A stretch of 64,000 nucleotides of DNA from Gammaproteobacteria bacterium (lineage in GTDB: Bacteria > Pseudomonadota > Gammaproteobacteria > GCA-001735895). Below the pieces are notes generated by a model. That model did not search any database. It worked only from the letters and a program-made list of their open reading frames with translations, and was not told the origin of the DNA. Positions 35,589-44,305 of this stretch are shown piece by piece. Every line of letters begins with the position of its first letter. Within the stretch, counting starts at the first letter, position 1. The translations under genes were made by a program, and so were the position numbers. The stretch is from contig JASJCI010000040.1 in NCBI GenBank assembly GCA_030066085.1, positions 32,313 through 96,312 of the forward strand, written 5' to 3'.

Positions 35589-36808
35589 GTCACTCTCTCC
35601 GGCACCGGCTTGGTATTCTCGTTTTTACTGATCCACCACAGGCCGATGAAGAAACCGAAATAGCCGGCGGTGAACACCTGTGCTGCCAGCGTACGCGCCG
35701 GGGTCGACGGCAGCGCGCCGAGGTAACCGAGCACCAGGAAGCTGACGATGAACATCGCCAGCAGCAGCTTGTGACTGGTCGAACGATAGCGCACCGAACG
35801 GACCTTGCCGCGGTCGATCCACGGCAGGAAGAACAGCACCGCGATCGCGCCAAACATCGCCAGGACGCCCATCAGCTTGTCCGGAATCGCGCGCAGGATC
35901 GCGTAGAACGGCGTGAAGTACCACACCGGGGCGATGTGTTCCGGCGTCTTGAACGGGTCGGCCGGCACGAAGTTCGCGTGCTCGAGGAAGTACCCGCCCA
36001 TTTCGGGCATGAAGAATACCACCGCGCTGAAGATGATCAGGAACACGGTCAGCCCGAAGATGTCCTTGACCGTGTAGTAGGGGTGAAACGGGATACCGTC
36101 CAGCGGCACGCCGTTCTCGTCCTTGTTTTTCTTGATCTCGACCCCGTCGGGGTTGTTGGAGCCGACCTCGTGCAGCGCGATGATGTGCAGTACGACCAGC
36201 AGCAGCAGCACGATCGGTACCGCGACCACGTGCAGCGCAAAGAAACGGTTGAGGGTGGCATCGCCGATGACGAAGTCGCCGCGGATCCACACCGTCAGGT
36301 CTTCGCCGACGATCGGAATGGCGCCGAACAGCGAGATGATGACCTGCGCGCCCCAGTAGGACATCTGCCCCCAGGGCAGCAGGTATCCCATGAAAGCCTC
36401 GGCCATCAGCGCGACGAAGATGAACATGCCGAAGATCCAGATCAGCTCGCGCGGCTTTTGATAGGAGCCGTACATCAACGCGCGAAACATGTGCAGGTAG
36501 ACCACGACAAAAAAGAACGAAGCGCCGGTGGAATGCATGTAGCGCAGCAACCAGCCCCAGTCGACGTCGCGCATGATGTGTTCTACCGACGCAAAGGCCA
36601 GGTCGCCGTCCGGCTTGTAGTGCATCGTCAGGAAAATCCCCGTGACGATCTGGATCACGAGCACCACCAGCGAAAGGGCGCCGAAGTAATACCAGAAATT
36701 GAAGTTTTTCGGCGCGTAGTACTTCGCCATGTGGTCTTCCCACAGCTTGGTCAGCGGGAAGCGCTCGTCCATCCATCCGACAAATCCAGTTGTCTGCTTA
36801 TCACTCAT
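35582..36808 (-). CDS. petB: Ubiquinol-cytochrome c reductase, cytochrome b
   Basis: A 408-residue, eight-helix membrane subunit. Heme ligand histidines are spaced 14 apart in the second helix ([16 protein letters not shown]) and 15 apart in the fourth ([17 protein letters not shown]). The Qo-site tetrapeptide reads PVWY instead of the more common PEWY, so the proton-accepting Glu is a Val. I recall this variant from some other proteobacteria. The start overlaps the petA stop by one base (TAATG). Confidence 0.97.
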   Translation of the reverse strand: MSDKQTTGFVGWMDERFPLTKLWEDHMAKYYAPKNFNFWYYFGALSLVVLVIQIVTGIFLTMHYKPDGDLAFASVEHIMRDVDWGWLLRYMHSTGASFFFVVVYLHMFRALMYGSYQKPRELIWIFGMFIFVALMAEAFMGYLLPWGQMSYWGAQVIISLFGAIPIVGEDLTVWIRGDFVIGDATLNRFFALHVVAVPIVLLLLVVLHIIALHEVGSNNPDGVEIKKNKDENGVPLDGIPFHPYYTVKDIFGLTVFLIIFSAVVFFMPEMGGYFLEHANFVPADPFKTPEHIAPVWYFTPFYAILRAIPDKLMGVLAMFGAIAVLFFLPWIDRGKVRSVRYRSTSHKLLLAMFIVSFLVLGYLGALPSTPARTLAAQVFTAGYFGFFIGLWWISKNENTKPVPERVTW

Positions 36809-37383
36809 TATGCTACTCCATCTTCACCAATCAGGATGACGTCGTCGCTGACGTAGTAGTGCGGCGGTACGGTCAGGTTGGTGGGTGCCGGAACACCCTG
36901 GTAGACACGCCCGGCGAAGTCGAACGACGATCCGTGGCAGGGACAAAAAAAGCCGCCCTGCCAGTCGGCAGTGATCTCCGGCCGATAGGACGGAGAGCAC
37001 CCTAGGTGGGTACAGATACCTTCCATCACAAGTATCTCGGGCTTACGCGAACGGTGCTCGTTCTTGGCGTATTCCGGCTGGATACTCTCGTCCGAGTTGA
37101 CGTCGCGCAGGTTGTCGGCCACCGTGGTCAGCGAGGCCAGCGCCTTTTCGTCGCGGCGCACGACCCACACGGGTTTGCCGCGCCACTTGACGATGATCAG
37201 CTGGCCCGGCTGCAGTTTGCTGATATCGGCTTCCACCGGCGCGCCCGCGGTTCGCGCGCGCGCGCTCGGAGCCCAGCTCGAGAGAAACGGCACCGCGACC
37301 GCAACAGTCCCGGCGGCACCCACGACGACCGTCGCCGCAGTCAGGAAGCGCCTGCGGTTACTGTCTACACCTTCAGAAGACAT
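36808..37383 (-). CDS. petA: Ubiquinol-cytochrome c reductase, Rieske iron-sulfur subunit
   Basis: A 191-residue protein with an N-terminal Tat-like motif (NRRRFLTAA) and one membrane anchor ([17 protein letters not shown]). The [2Fe-2S] cluster boxes are CTHLGC and CPCHGSS. It receives the first electron from ubiquinol at the Qo site. The ATG at 37383 is taken in place of 37431 because it gives the canonical short N-terminus. It is the first gene of petABC-sspAB. Confidence 0.96.
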   Translation of the reverse strand: MSSEGVDSNRRRFLTAATVVVGAAGTVAVAVPFLSSWAPSARARTAGAPVEADISKLQPGQLIIVKWRGKPVWVVRRDEKALASLTTVADNLRDVNSDESIQPEYAKNEHRSRKPEILVMEGICTHLGCSPSYRPEITADWQGGFFCPCHGSSFDFAGRVYQGVPAPTNLTVPPHYYVSDDVILIGEDGVA

Positions 37384-37457
37384 TAAAAAGAATCCCCGAT
37401 AGAAAAATTCTGATGTGGCGGACGATGACACCCAAGCCCGCCATTAAAGCGGCCGCT

Positions 37458-37486
37458 AGCATAGCTTACTTTGCGATTTCCGTCGA
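37458..37486 (-). promoter_or_regulatory. Candidate promoter of petABC
   Basis: On the minus strand TCGACG (37481-37486, 4 of 6 to -35 consensus), 17-base spacer, TATGCT (37458-37463, 4 of 6 to -10). The start codon of petA lies about 75 bases downstream. It is the best match in the 152-base gap between nif3-like and petA. Confidence 0.4.
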
Positions 37487-37535
37487 GAGCCGCGGCGTCC
37501 ATATGTTTGCTATACGCGACCTGTCGCGCAGCGGT

Positions 37536-38291
37536 TCAGACCGGGTTCGGAATGTCGATAAACTGTTGCCGAATTCCGAAACGGCGCTCGATTTCCGCCG
37601 CCAGCGCCATCACGCCGTAGCGCTCGGTAGCGTGGTGTCCGGCCGCCAGGTAGTGGAGACCCTGCTCGCGCGCGGCGTGGAACGTGGGTTCGGATATTTC
37701 GCCGCTGACGAAAGCGTCGACGCCGCGCGCGGCGGCAGCCTCGATAAAGCCCTGCGCGGCACCGGTACACCAGGCCAGGCTCTGCACGGCGTGATCGCCA
37801 CCGTCGACAACCCGCGGCGCTATACCCAGTTTCTGTTCGAGATCGGCGGCCAGTTCGGCCAGCGAGCATGGCGTTTGCAGCTGCCCGGCGCAGACCAGGT
37901 CCTGCTCGCCGAAACGGCTGTCGAGCGGCCAGCCCATCACGCTTGCGAGCTGACTGTTGTTGCCGACCTCGGGATGCACGTCCAGCGGCAGGTGATAGGC
38001 GAGCAGGCTGATGCCGTTGTCGATCAGCGCGCGCACGCGCCGACCCTTGGCGCCAACCAGCGGCTGCGCCTCCCCTTTCCAGAAATAGCCGTGATGCACC
38101 AGCAAGGTATCCGCACCGGCCGCCGCGGCGGCCTCGATCAGCGCGAGGCTGGCGGTGACACCGCAGACGAGGTGTTCGACGCGCTCGCCGGCTTCGACCT
38201 GCAGGCCGTTGGGACAGTAGTCGCTGAATTCGCCGATCCGCAGGTAATCGTCGCAGAATTCAGCGAGATCCTTGAGTAACATGTGCCGCAC
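37536..38291 (-). CDS. Nif3-like dinuclear metal centre protein (YbgI family)
   Basis: A 251-residue protein of the NIF3 family, which folds around a two-metal site. Seen are the N-terminal LAEFCDDYLRIGEFSDYCPNGLQVEAG, LLVHHGYFWKG (metal-binding HHG), and the late VSGEISEPTFHAAREQG and AAGHHATERYGV with further histidines. Enzymatic role is unsettled; a GTP cyclohydrolase-like or hydrolase activity has been proposed for relatives. Start could also be the ATG at 38282. Divergent from degS. Confidence 0.92.
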   Translation of the reverse strand: MRHMLLKDLAEFCDDYLRIGEFSDYCPNGLQVEAGERVEHLVCGVTASLALIEAAAAAGADTLLVHHGYFWKGEAQPLVGAKGRRVRALIDNGISLLAYHLPLDVHPEVGNNSQLASVMGWPLDSRFGEQDLVCAGQLQTPCSLAELAADLEQKLGIAPRVVDGGDHAVQSLAWCTGAAQGFIEAAAARGVDAFVSGEISEPTFHAAREQGLHYLAAGHHATERYGVMALAAEIERRFGIRQQFIDIPNPV

Positions 38292-38324
38292 TCCGAGTTC
38301 GAATCGCTATGATACTATCGCCGG

Positions 38325-39488
38325 ATGAAGTTGATCAAAGCCGTCGCGTTCCTGCTCCAGTTCGGTTTGATCGGTCTCGCGATCGCCGTGATCTACCTGC
38401 TGATCGCAAGCGATCGCGGGCGCGACGAAATCGTCGACTTCCTCGCCGGGCGGTCACCGCCCGCTGCGCTCCGATCGACCGGCCCGCCGGTCCATTCCTA
38501 TGCCGACGCGGTAGCCTCCTCGGCCTCGTCGGTGGTCACGATATACACGTCCAAAACGGTCCGGGATCGCACCCATCCATTGCTCGACGACCCTATTTTC
38601 AGCCAGATTTTCGGCGACCAGCTGCAATTGCGTGAGCGCAGCCGCAGCGAAACCAACCTCGGTTCGGGCGTTATCATCGGTAGCGAGGGCTACATCCTGA
38701 CCAACCAGCACGTCATCGACGGTGCCGACGAGATCCTGATTTCGCTCGCCGACGGCCGCGGCAGCGAAGCCGTGGTCATCGGCGAGGACCGCGATACCGA
38801 CATCGCCATCCTGCAGGTTCCGATCAGTGGCCTGGCCGGGATCCGCCTCGCCGACGGGACCGCGCTGCGCGTCGGCGACGTGGTGCTCGCGATCGGCAAT
38901 CCATTGAACGTCGGCCAGACCGTCACCATGGGTATCGTCAGCGCCACCGGCCGCAACCGCCTCGGCCTCAATACCTTCGAAAACTTTATCCAGACCGACG
39001 CCGCGATCAATCCCGGTAACTCCGGCGGCGCACTGGTCAACGCGCGCGGTGAACTGATCGGCATCAACACCGTGATTTTCAGCCAGAGCGGCGGTTCGCA
39101 GGGCATCGGCTTTGCCATTCCGGTGTCGCTCGCGCTCGACGTCATGCGCGAGATCATCGACCACGGCGAGGTCACCCGCGGCTGGCTCGGCGTCGAGGGT
39201 ACCGAGATCACCGCCAGCGCGGCCATGGCAACCGGCGATCCCGGTATCCGCGGCGCGCTGGTGGTCGGCGTATTCGTCAACAGCCCGGCGGATCGTGCGG
39301 GTATCCGCGCGGGCGACATCATCACCGCGATCGATGGCGAGGCGATTCAGGGGATTCGCGATCTGCTGGAGCGCGTCACGCTGTACCGACCCGGAGACAA
39401 AATCGCCGTGATGTTGGCGCGCCAGTCGGATCGCCTTACACTGGAAATGCAGGTCATCCAGCGACCGCAGCAGATCACCCGAAATTGA
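38325..39488 (+). CDS. degS: Periplasmic serine endoprotease of the DegS/AlgW type
   Basis: A 387-residue S1C protease. One N-terminal membrane anchor (residues 4-27), a trypsin-like domain with catalytic H129, D159 and S233 (NPGNSGGAL), and a single PDZ domain (about 275-375, EGTEITASAA... RAGIRAGDIITAIDGEAI). One PDZ domain and a membrane anchor separate it from DegP/DegQ. The known family role is to sense unfolded outer-membrane proteins and cut the anti-sigma factor RseA/MucA to release sigma-E/AlgU. Confidence 0.94.
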   Translation: MKLIKAVAFLLQFGLIGLAIAVIYLLIASDRGRDEIVDFLAGRSPPAALRSTGPPVHSYADAVASSASSVVTIYTSKTVRDRTHPLLDDPIFSQIFGDQLQLRERSRSETNLGSGVIIGSEGYILTNQHVIDGADEILISLADGRGSEAVVIGEDRDTDIAILQVPISGLAGIRLADGTALRVGDVVLAIGNPLNVGQTVTMGIVSATGRNRLGLNTFENFIQTDAAINPGNSGGALVNARGELIGINTVIFSQSGGSQGIGFAIPVSLALDVMREIIDHGEVTRGWLGVEGTEITASAAMATGDPGIRGALVVGVFVNSPADRAGIRAGDIITAIDGEAIQGIRDLLERVTLYRPGDKIAVMLARQSDRLTLEMQVIQRPQQITRN

Positions 39489-39501
39489 TCCGGCGTGCGG
39501 C

Positions 39502-41019
39502 CTAGTCGTCTTCCTCGACCTCGTCGGCAATGCCGTCTATGGCATAGTTCGGCGGATCGTCCTCGTCTGCGAGCTCGACGAAATCACCGGGCAGGAAATT
39601 AGGATCCGGCGAGTACTGGGTAAACCCGTTGAGGCCGTACTCGATGCCGAGCACCGTGATCGAACCGCCCGCCCCGGCAGTGTACGCGTCGATCACACCC
39701 TCCAGTTCGAGCTTGTCCTCGAAATCGACCCGCTTGACCAGGGTCGCGATAATCTCGTCGTTGATCTCCTCGCCCTTGACGATCACGTAATCCGCGGTTC
39801 CGCTACCGAAGCCGCCGTCGACCAGGTCGTCGAGCGAAAAAGGCACCGTATTGATCGTACCCCCGGTTTTTTCGTCCTCGAACACGGTCTGCGCATTGAC
39901 CCTGATCACCACGGTGGTGGACAGGCCCGCGGTGAAAGGAAAATCCGCCGTAAAGAAACTGTTCCCGGTATCCACCGTCGCTACAAAGGAACGCACCCCG
40001 GATTCCGCTGCCTCGACCTCGACCTCGTCGGCGAACAGTACGCCGCCGACGATATCGCCCTCGACCTCGACTTCCACGCCATCGGCAATCACCGCGCCGG
40101 CCGGCGTAGTGACGGCACTGCTCGCATCGACCGCCTGGCCATCAACCAGGAAGGTTGTGGGAGGGCCGGCGACATAACCTGAAACGATGCCTTCCAGGCG
40201 CACATCGTCGACATCGTCACCGAGATCCGCGTCTTCCGATTCGATTGCCAGCGCCCGAACTGTGAGCGGCGCCAGGCTCATGATCTCGCCCTCGACCTCG
40301 ACAAACAGGCTGTTCTGCAGCACGCCGCCCTCGACATCGACCGTCGCCGCCGGATCGACCTCGATGTCGATGCCATCGATTTCGAGTGTTTCCGGCGGGC
40401 CCATGTCATACATGTCGATAAGACCCCGCAATTCGACCTCGCTACCGATGGCCTTATTTGAGGTCTTTTTGACGAAGGTCGCGAAAATCTCGCTCGGCGA
40501 AGTGCGAAAACCACTGATCTCGACCACGATCGTATCGTCGATAGTGCTAAAAGCGGTACCTTCGAAGCGGGTGTCGGTATCGTCGATGGTAATCGTCTGC
40601 CCGAATACCGTGAAGTTTTTCTGGCTCGCTCCCGCGGGAGCAATACTGCCATTGTCTATCGGGCCCTGCAGATCGTTTTCGTATACGACTTCTATGGCTT
40701 CTCCAGTAAATGCGCCGTTCTCGGTCTCGGCTTCGATCCGGACTACCATGCCTACTTTCAGGTCGCCCTGGCTGCCGGCCACGCCATCGATGACGAAACG
40801 GGTGCCCGAAGGCGTGGTGTAACGGGTGTCATTGACGAAAATACTGCCAAAGCCAGTGATCCGGCCGGCAACGATTCCGGTACCGCCGATCCCGGCGGTT
40901 TCGTCACTGCTGCCACTGCTGCTGCCGCAGGATGCGATCAACGTGCCGCTCATCAACAGCAGCGAGGTTCGAGCCGCATTCAATAACGATCGGCGCCTGA
41001 ATTTAACCATCTTTGTCAT
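39502..41019 (-). CDS. DUF5666 repeat lipoprotein A
   Basis: A 505-residue lipoprotein with lipobox TLIASC (Cys about residue 31) and a Ser/Gly linker. The rest is beta-rich and strongly acidic. Domains repeat every 65-80 residues with the pattern hxGhhxxY...F.hDG..I.....L..G..VEVEG......A.EVE.E; the first copy starts GRITGFGSIFVNDTRY. About five copies can be counted. Family DUF5666 has no known function. The OB-like repeats and acidic surface suggest a surface or periplasmic binding protein, perhaps Ca2+-dependent, which is inference. Its start lies 17 bases inside the DUF6502 gene. Confidence 0.8.
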   Translation of the reverse strand: MTKMVKFRRRSLLNAARTSLLLMSGTLIASCGSSSGSSDETAGIGGTGIVAGRITGFGSIFVNDTRYTTPSGTRFVIDGVAGSQGDLKVGMVVRIEAETENGAFTGEAIEVVYENDLQGPIDNGSIAPAGASQKNFTVFGQTITIDDTDTRFEGTAFSTIDDTIVVEISGFRTSPSEIFATFVKKTSNKAIGSEVELRGLIDMYDMGPPETLEIDGIDIEVDPAATVDVEGGVLQNSLFVEVEGEIMSLAPLTVRALAIESEDADLGDDVDDVRLEGIVSGYVAGPPTTFLVDGQAVDASSAVTTPAGAVIADGVEVEVEGDIVGGVLFADEVEVEAAESGVRSFVATVDTGNSFFTADFPFTAGLSTTVVIRVNAQTVFEDEKTGGTINTVPFSLDDLVDGGFGSGTADYVIVKGEEINDEIIATLVKRVDFEDKLELEGVIDAYTAGAGGSITVLGIEYGLNGFTQYSPDPNFLPGDFVELADEDDPPNYAIDGIADEVEEDD

Positions 41020-41815
41020 CCGGTTTGGGTGTTTCCGTCTCGTGGTAGTAAACGGCGACGCTCATTTCGACGCTGTCTTCCGCCGAGTCCGATTCGTGCT
41101 GCGCCATGTACAGGTCGACCTCCTCGAGGAAGGCCTGGCCCTTGCGCCGCAGGAACTGTTTGATTTCGGGCACCGCGTCAGCAGAAACCTTCGGATTCGA
41201 CGCCTTGCGCTGGAAACGCAGGTCCGCCTCGCCGGCGCCGAGGTTGTAATCGATGGTGTCGATCAACTGGCTGGTATCGACACCCAGGATCCCGAGCTTT
41301 TCCTCGGGATCGTCGGACGGCAGGTAGGCGTGGCTCAACAGGCGCACGCGATTACCGTCGGTAAAACTGATGTTGCCGGAACGGGTTAGCACCTTCTGCA
41401 TCGCCGCCACGGGCATGTCGCCGCTGTATTGGCGCACCAGCTCGGAGAAAGAACTTTTACCCTCGTAGTCGAGATCGCGCGGGTTGCCGTCATCGCGCAG
41501 GAAACGGCCATCGTTGATCCAGCCACCGATCACGCGCACGACGCGATTGTACTGCTGCCCGGCATCGTCACCCTGCTCCAGGTCGAGTTCGTGCAGGCGC
41601 TTTACTTCCTTGCGGTTGAGCCCGGTCAGGATTGCGACGTTGGAAATGGTTTGCTTGTTACGCGGATTCGAAAAATCCCGGAATGACACGTCGACGAAGC
41701 ACTTGCGCACGATCTGGTCGAACTCGCCGTAGGACATGCCGTTGCGAATTATGGTGCGTACCAGCGACATCAGAATTCGTCTCAGAGTATTGCGTAAGGT
41801 ATCCTGCATATTCAC
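41003..41815 (-). CDS. DUF6502 family protein, possible DNA-binding regulator
   Basis: A 270-residue cytoplasmic protein without signal or membrane segments. The N-terminal 75 residues are helical, with a possible winged helix-turn-helix (SYGEFDQIVRKCFVDVSF...NKQTISNVAILTGLNRKEVKRL), as in DUF6502 members. A conserved middle (VVRVIGGWINDGRFLRDDGNPRDLDYEG) and a C-terminal acidic end (PKPDDKDG) follow. No member has a proven function as far as I know. Placement between two DUF5666 lipoprotein genes suggests it controls or supports them. Confidence 0.75.
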   Translation of the reverse strand: MNMQDTLRNTLRRILMSLVRTIIRNGMSYGEFDQIVRKCFVDVSFRDFSNPRNKQTISNVAILTGLNRKEVKRLHELDLEQGDDAGQQYNRVVRVIGGWINDGRFLRDDGNPRDLDYEGKSSFSELVRQYSGDMPVAAMQKVLTRSGNISFTDGNRVRLLSHAYLPSDDPEEKLGILGVDTSQLIDTIDYNLGAGEADLRFQRKASNPKVSADAVPEIKQFLRRKGQAFLEEVDLYMAQHESDSAEDSVEMSVAVYYHETETPKPDDKDG

Positions 41816-41827
41816 TCGATTGCGTGT

Positions 41828-41865
41828 TCCGGTACCGCCGATTGCATCACATCGGCGGTACCGGA
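41828..41865 (-). promoter_or_regulatory. 15-bp perfect hairpin between DUF5666-B and DUF6502 genes
   Basis: TCCGGTACCGCCGAT (41828-41842), 8-base loop, ATCGGCGGTACCGGA (41851-41865). The stem has no mismatch and no following U-run. It may set the ratio of the two genes by partial termination or by mRNA stabilisation of the upstream lipoprotein message. Confidence 0.65.
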
Positions 41866-41880
41866 GTCACGTCCAGGCTC

Positions 41881-42837
41881 TCAATCGTCCTCCAGTTCGA
41901 CCTCGTCGGCAATCAGCACCCCGTTCAACAGGTAGCCTTCCGCCTCGACGTAAAGGCCGTTGTCGAGTACCAGCGAAGCCGGCTCCAGTTCGGCGGTAGC
42001 GGCATCGATGGTCAAACCCTGCAACGTGAAGGTCATATTGCCGGGGTCATAGTTCGCGACTACGCCTTCGATCTCGACCTCGCCCGCATCGTCGTCGAAA
42101 CCGTCGTCCTCGGCTTCGATTTCCTCCGCGATCAGCGTTGTGCCGGCGCCATCGAGCTCACCCTCGACCTCGACATAGAGTCCGTTCTCGAGCACATCGA
42201 TATCGTCATCGATCTCGGTAGCCGGCCCGTAGCTGATCGGGAAGCCCTTGATCTCGAAACTGTCGGCCGCAAGATTTTCGATCAGGCCCTTGATTTCGAT
42301 CTCGTCGTCATCGTCCTGCAGTTCGATATGTGTTGCCACCAGCACACCGTCACCGACCAGGCCACTGACCTCGAGCACATCGCCGATGGCGATGGTGTCA
42401 TAGGTCAATGCGCCATCGTCGTCGATCGTGGTATGCGAATTTACGATTACCGACTGGCCGAGGATGGTAAGGGTCTTGACGCTCGCATCCGCGGGATCAA
42501 TGACGATTGCGCTGACGGGCCCCTTGAGTTCGTTGTCGTAAATGATTTCGTCGGCATATTCACCGTCATTGTCGGAATAGCCATAGACGGTAACAACCAT
42601 GCCGATCCTGAGATCTGACTCATCACCGTTATCGTCGTCGACTTCGAAGCGGGAATCGTCGGTATCGAAACGGCGGCCGTTGACGTACACGCTGCCAAAA
42701 CCGGTGATTACACCTCGACTGGCAACCGGTTCACCCTCGCCGCTACCACCCGACGACGAACCGCCGCAGCCGGCGACGAGCATGGCGCAGCCGAGGGCGC
42801 AGGCGGTAGCAACGGGTGTTTTCTGAAAAATTTTCAT
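41881..42837 (-). CDS. DUF5666 repeat lipoprotein B
   Basis: A 318-residue paralogue of lipoprotein A. Lipobox LVAGC at the end of the signal peptide (Cys about residue 24), a Ser/Gly linker, then about four beta-rich acidic repeats; the first begins GVITGFGSVYVNGRRF, nearly the same as in A. The later ones carry LENGLYVEVEG and LDNGLYVEAEG. The ATG at 42837 is supported by AAGGAG seven bases upstream. It is the first gene of the three-gene island and follows a leader with paired palindromes. Confidence 0.8.
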   Translation of the reverse strand: MKIFQKTPVATACALGCAMLVAGCGGSSSGGSGEGEPVASRGVITGFGSVYVNGRRFDTDDSRFEVDDDNGDESDLRIGMVVTVYGYSDNDGEYADEIIYDNELKGPVSAIVIDPADASVKTLTILGQSVIVNSHTTIDDDGALTYDTIAIGDVLEVSGLVGDGVLVATHIELQDDDDEIEIKGLIENLAADSFEIKGFPISYGPATEIDDDIDVLENGLYVEVEGELDGAGTTLIAEEIEAEDDGFDDDAGEVEIEGVVANYDPGNMTFTLQGLTIDAATAELEPASLVLDNGLYVEAEGYLLNGVLIADEVELEDD

Positions 42838-42847
42838 TTCGCTCTCC

Positions 42848-42865
42848 TTGGGATTATATTCCCAA
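42848..42865 (-). promoter_or_regulatory. Palindrome TTGGGA-N6-TCCCAA abutting the ribosome binding site
   Basis: On the minus strand TTGGGA-ATATAA-TCCCAA runs directly into the Shine-Dalgarno AAGGAG, sharing two bases. It is the proximal copy of a pair (distal copy 42932-42945). As DNA it could be an operator, as RNA a hairpin that hides the start of the ribosome site. Confidence 0.55.
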
Positions 42866-42880
42866 AAAATAATTGAATCC

Positions 42881-42903
42881 AAAAAAATCCCGCACCCGGG
42901 GAT
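42881..42903 (-). terminator. Terminator-like hairpin with U-run in the DUF5666-B leader
   Basis: On the minus strand ATCCC (42899-42903), 7-base loop, GGGAT (42887-42891), then a run of T to 42881. It may simply end the his-murA transcript, or act as an attenuator 44 bases before the lipoprotein gene. Confidence 0.55.
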
Positions 42904-42931
42904 CATTTAACCATGAATTGCATCAATTTTT

Positions 42932-42945
42932 GGGATTTTATTCCC
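42932..42945 (-). promoter_or_regulatory. Distal palindrome copy GGGA-N6-TCCC
   Basis: On the minus strand GGGAATAAAATCCC, differing from the core of the proximal copy by one base, and centred 82 bases from it. It contains TAAAAT, which could serve as a -10 element with TTGCCT 18 bases upstream. Confidence 0.5.
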
Positions 42946-42991
42946 ATTTATTACCCAAAGGCAAGCTTTTTTTGCCGGTCGGGCATAGTTT

Positions 42992-44305
42992 CTACTTCTC
43001 TTCGGATTCTTGCTGGTCGACCCGGAATTCCGCCGAGCGCGCGTGCGCGACCAGGCCTTCGCCGCGCGCCAGCACCGAGGCAACGCGGCCGAGCGTCGCC
43101 GAGCCTTGCGGCGAGCAGCCGATCAGGCTGGATCGTTTCTGGAAGTCGTAAACGCCGAGCGGCGACGAAAAGCGAGCGGTGCGCGAGGTCGGCAGCACGT
43201 GATTGGGACCGGCGCAGTAGTCGCCGAGCGCCTCGGCAGTGTAGCGACCGAGAAAGATAGCGCCGGCGTGGCGGATTTTTTGTGCGAGGCCTGCTGCATC
43301 GGCTACCGACAGCTCGAGGTGTTCGGGCGCTATCCTGTTAGCCACTTCGGCAGCCTGGTCGAGATCGGCAACCCGAATCAACGCGCCGCGTTCGGCCAGC
43401 GAGCGCGCAATGATATCGCGCCGCGGCATTTCCGCCAGCAATCTCTCGAGGCTCTCGGCCACGCGTTCGATGAATTCGGCATCCGGCGACACCAGGATGG
43501 CCTGCGCATCTTCGTCGTGTTCGGCCTGCGAAAACAGGTCCATCGCGATCCAGTCCGGGTCGGTCTTACCGTCGCAGACCACCAGGATCTCGGACGGACC
43601 CGCCACCATGTCGATACCGACCGTGCCGAATACCATGCGCTTGGCGGTGGCCACATAGATATTGCCGGGACCGACGATCTTGTCCACCGCCGGTATGCTC
43701 TCGGTGCCGTAGGCGAGCGCCGCCACGGCCTGCGCGCCGCCGATCGTGAATACGCGCGACACGCCGGCGATATGCGCCGCGGCCAGCACCATTTCATTGA
43801 CCACGCCACGTGGCGTCGGTACCACCATGATCAGCTCTTCGACCCCGGCCACCGCGGCCGGCACCGCGTTCATGAGCACCGACGACGGGTAGGCCGCCTT
43901 GCCGCCCGGTACGTACAGGCCGACGCGATCGAGCGGACGCACCTGCTGACCCAGCAGCGTGCCGTCGGCCTCGGTGTATTCCCAGCTTTGCAGCGCCTGC
44001 CGCTCGGCATAGTTGCGGATGCGCGCCGCGGCCTGTTCGAGCGCGTCGCGCTCCGCGGGCGTAATTGCCTCGAGTGCCTGCTCGAGACGCGCAAGCGGCA
44101 TTTCCAGTTGTTGCGCGTGGTCACATTGCAGGCCGTCGAAGCGGGCGCTGTATTCGAGCAGCGCCGCGTCGCCGCGCGTGCGCACCGCGCGCAGGATCTC
44201 GTTGACCGTGGTGAACACGGCATCGTCCGACACCGCTTCCCAGGCCAGCAGCCGATCCAGTTCGCGATCGAATCCGGCCGCCGCCGCGTCGAGTCTTTTA
44301 ATCAT
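42992..44305 (-). CDS. hisD: Histidinol dehydrogenase
   Basis: A 437-residue zinc- and NAD-dependent enzyme for the last two oxidations of histidine synthesis. Seen are [31 protein letters not shown] [50 protein letters not shown], and the catalytic Glu-His in IAPEHLEL. The start overlaps hisG by eight bases. hisC, which often follows in pseudomonads, is not present here. Confidence 0.97.
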   Translation of the reverse strand: MIKRLDAAAAGFDRELDRLLAWEAVSDDAVFTTVNEILRAVRTRGDAALLEYSARFDGLQCDHAQQLEMPLARLEQALEAITPAERDALEQAAARIRNYAERQALQSWEYTEADGTLLGQQVRPLDRVGLYVPGGKAAYPSSVLMNAVPAAVAGVEELIMVVPTPRGVVNEMVLAAAHIAGVSRVFTIGGAQAVAALAYGTESIPAVDKIVGPGNIYVATAKRMVFGTVGIDMVAGPSEILVVCDGKTDPDWIAMDLFSQAEHDEDAQAILVSPDAEFIERVAESLERLLAEMPRRDIIARSLAERGALIRVADLDQAAEVANRIAPEHLELSVADAAGLAQKIRHAGAIFLGRYTAEALGDYCAGPNHVLPTSRTARFSSPLGVYDFQKRSSLIGCSPQGSATLGRVASVLARGEGLVAHARSAEFRVDQQESEEK

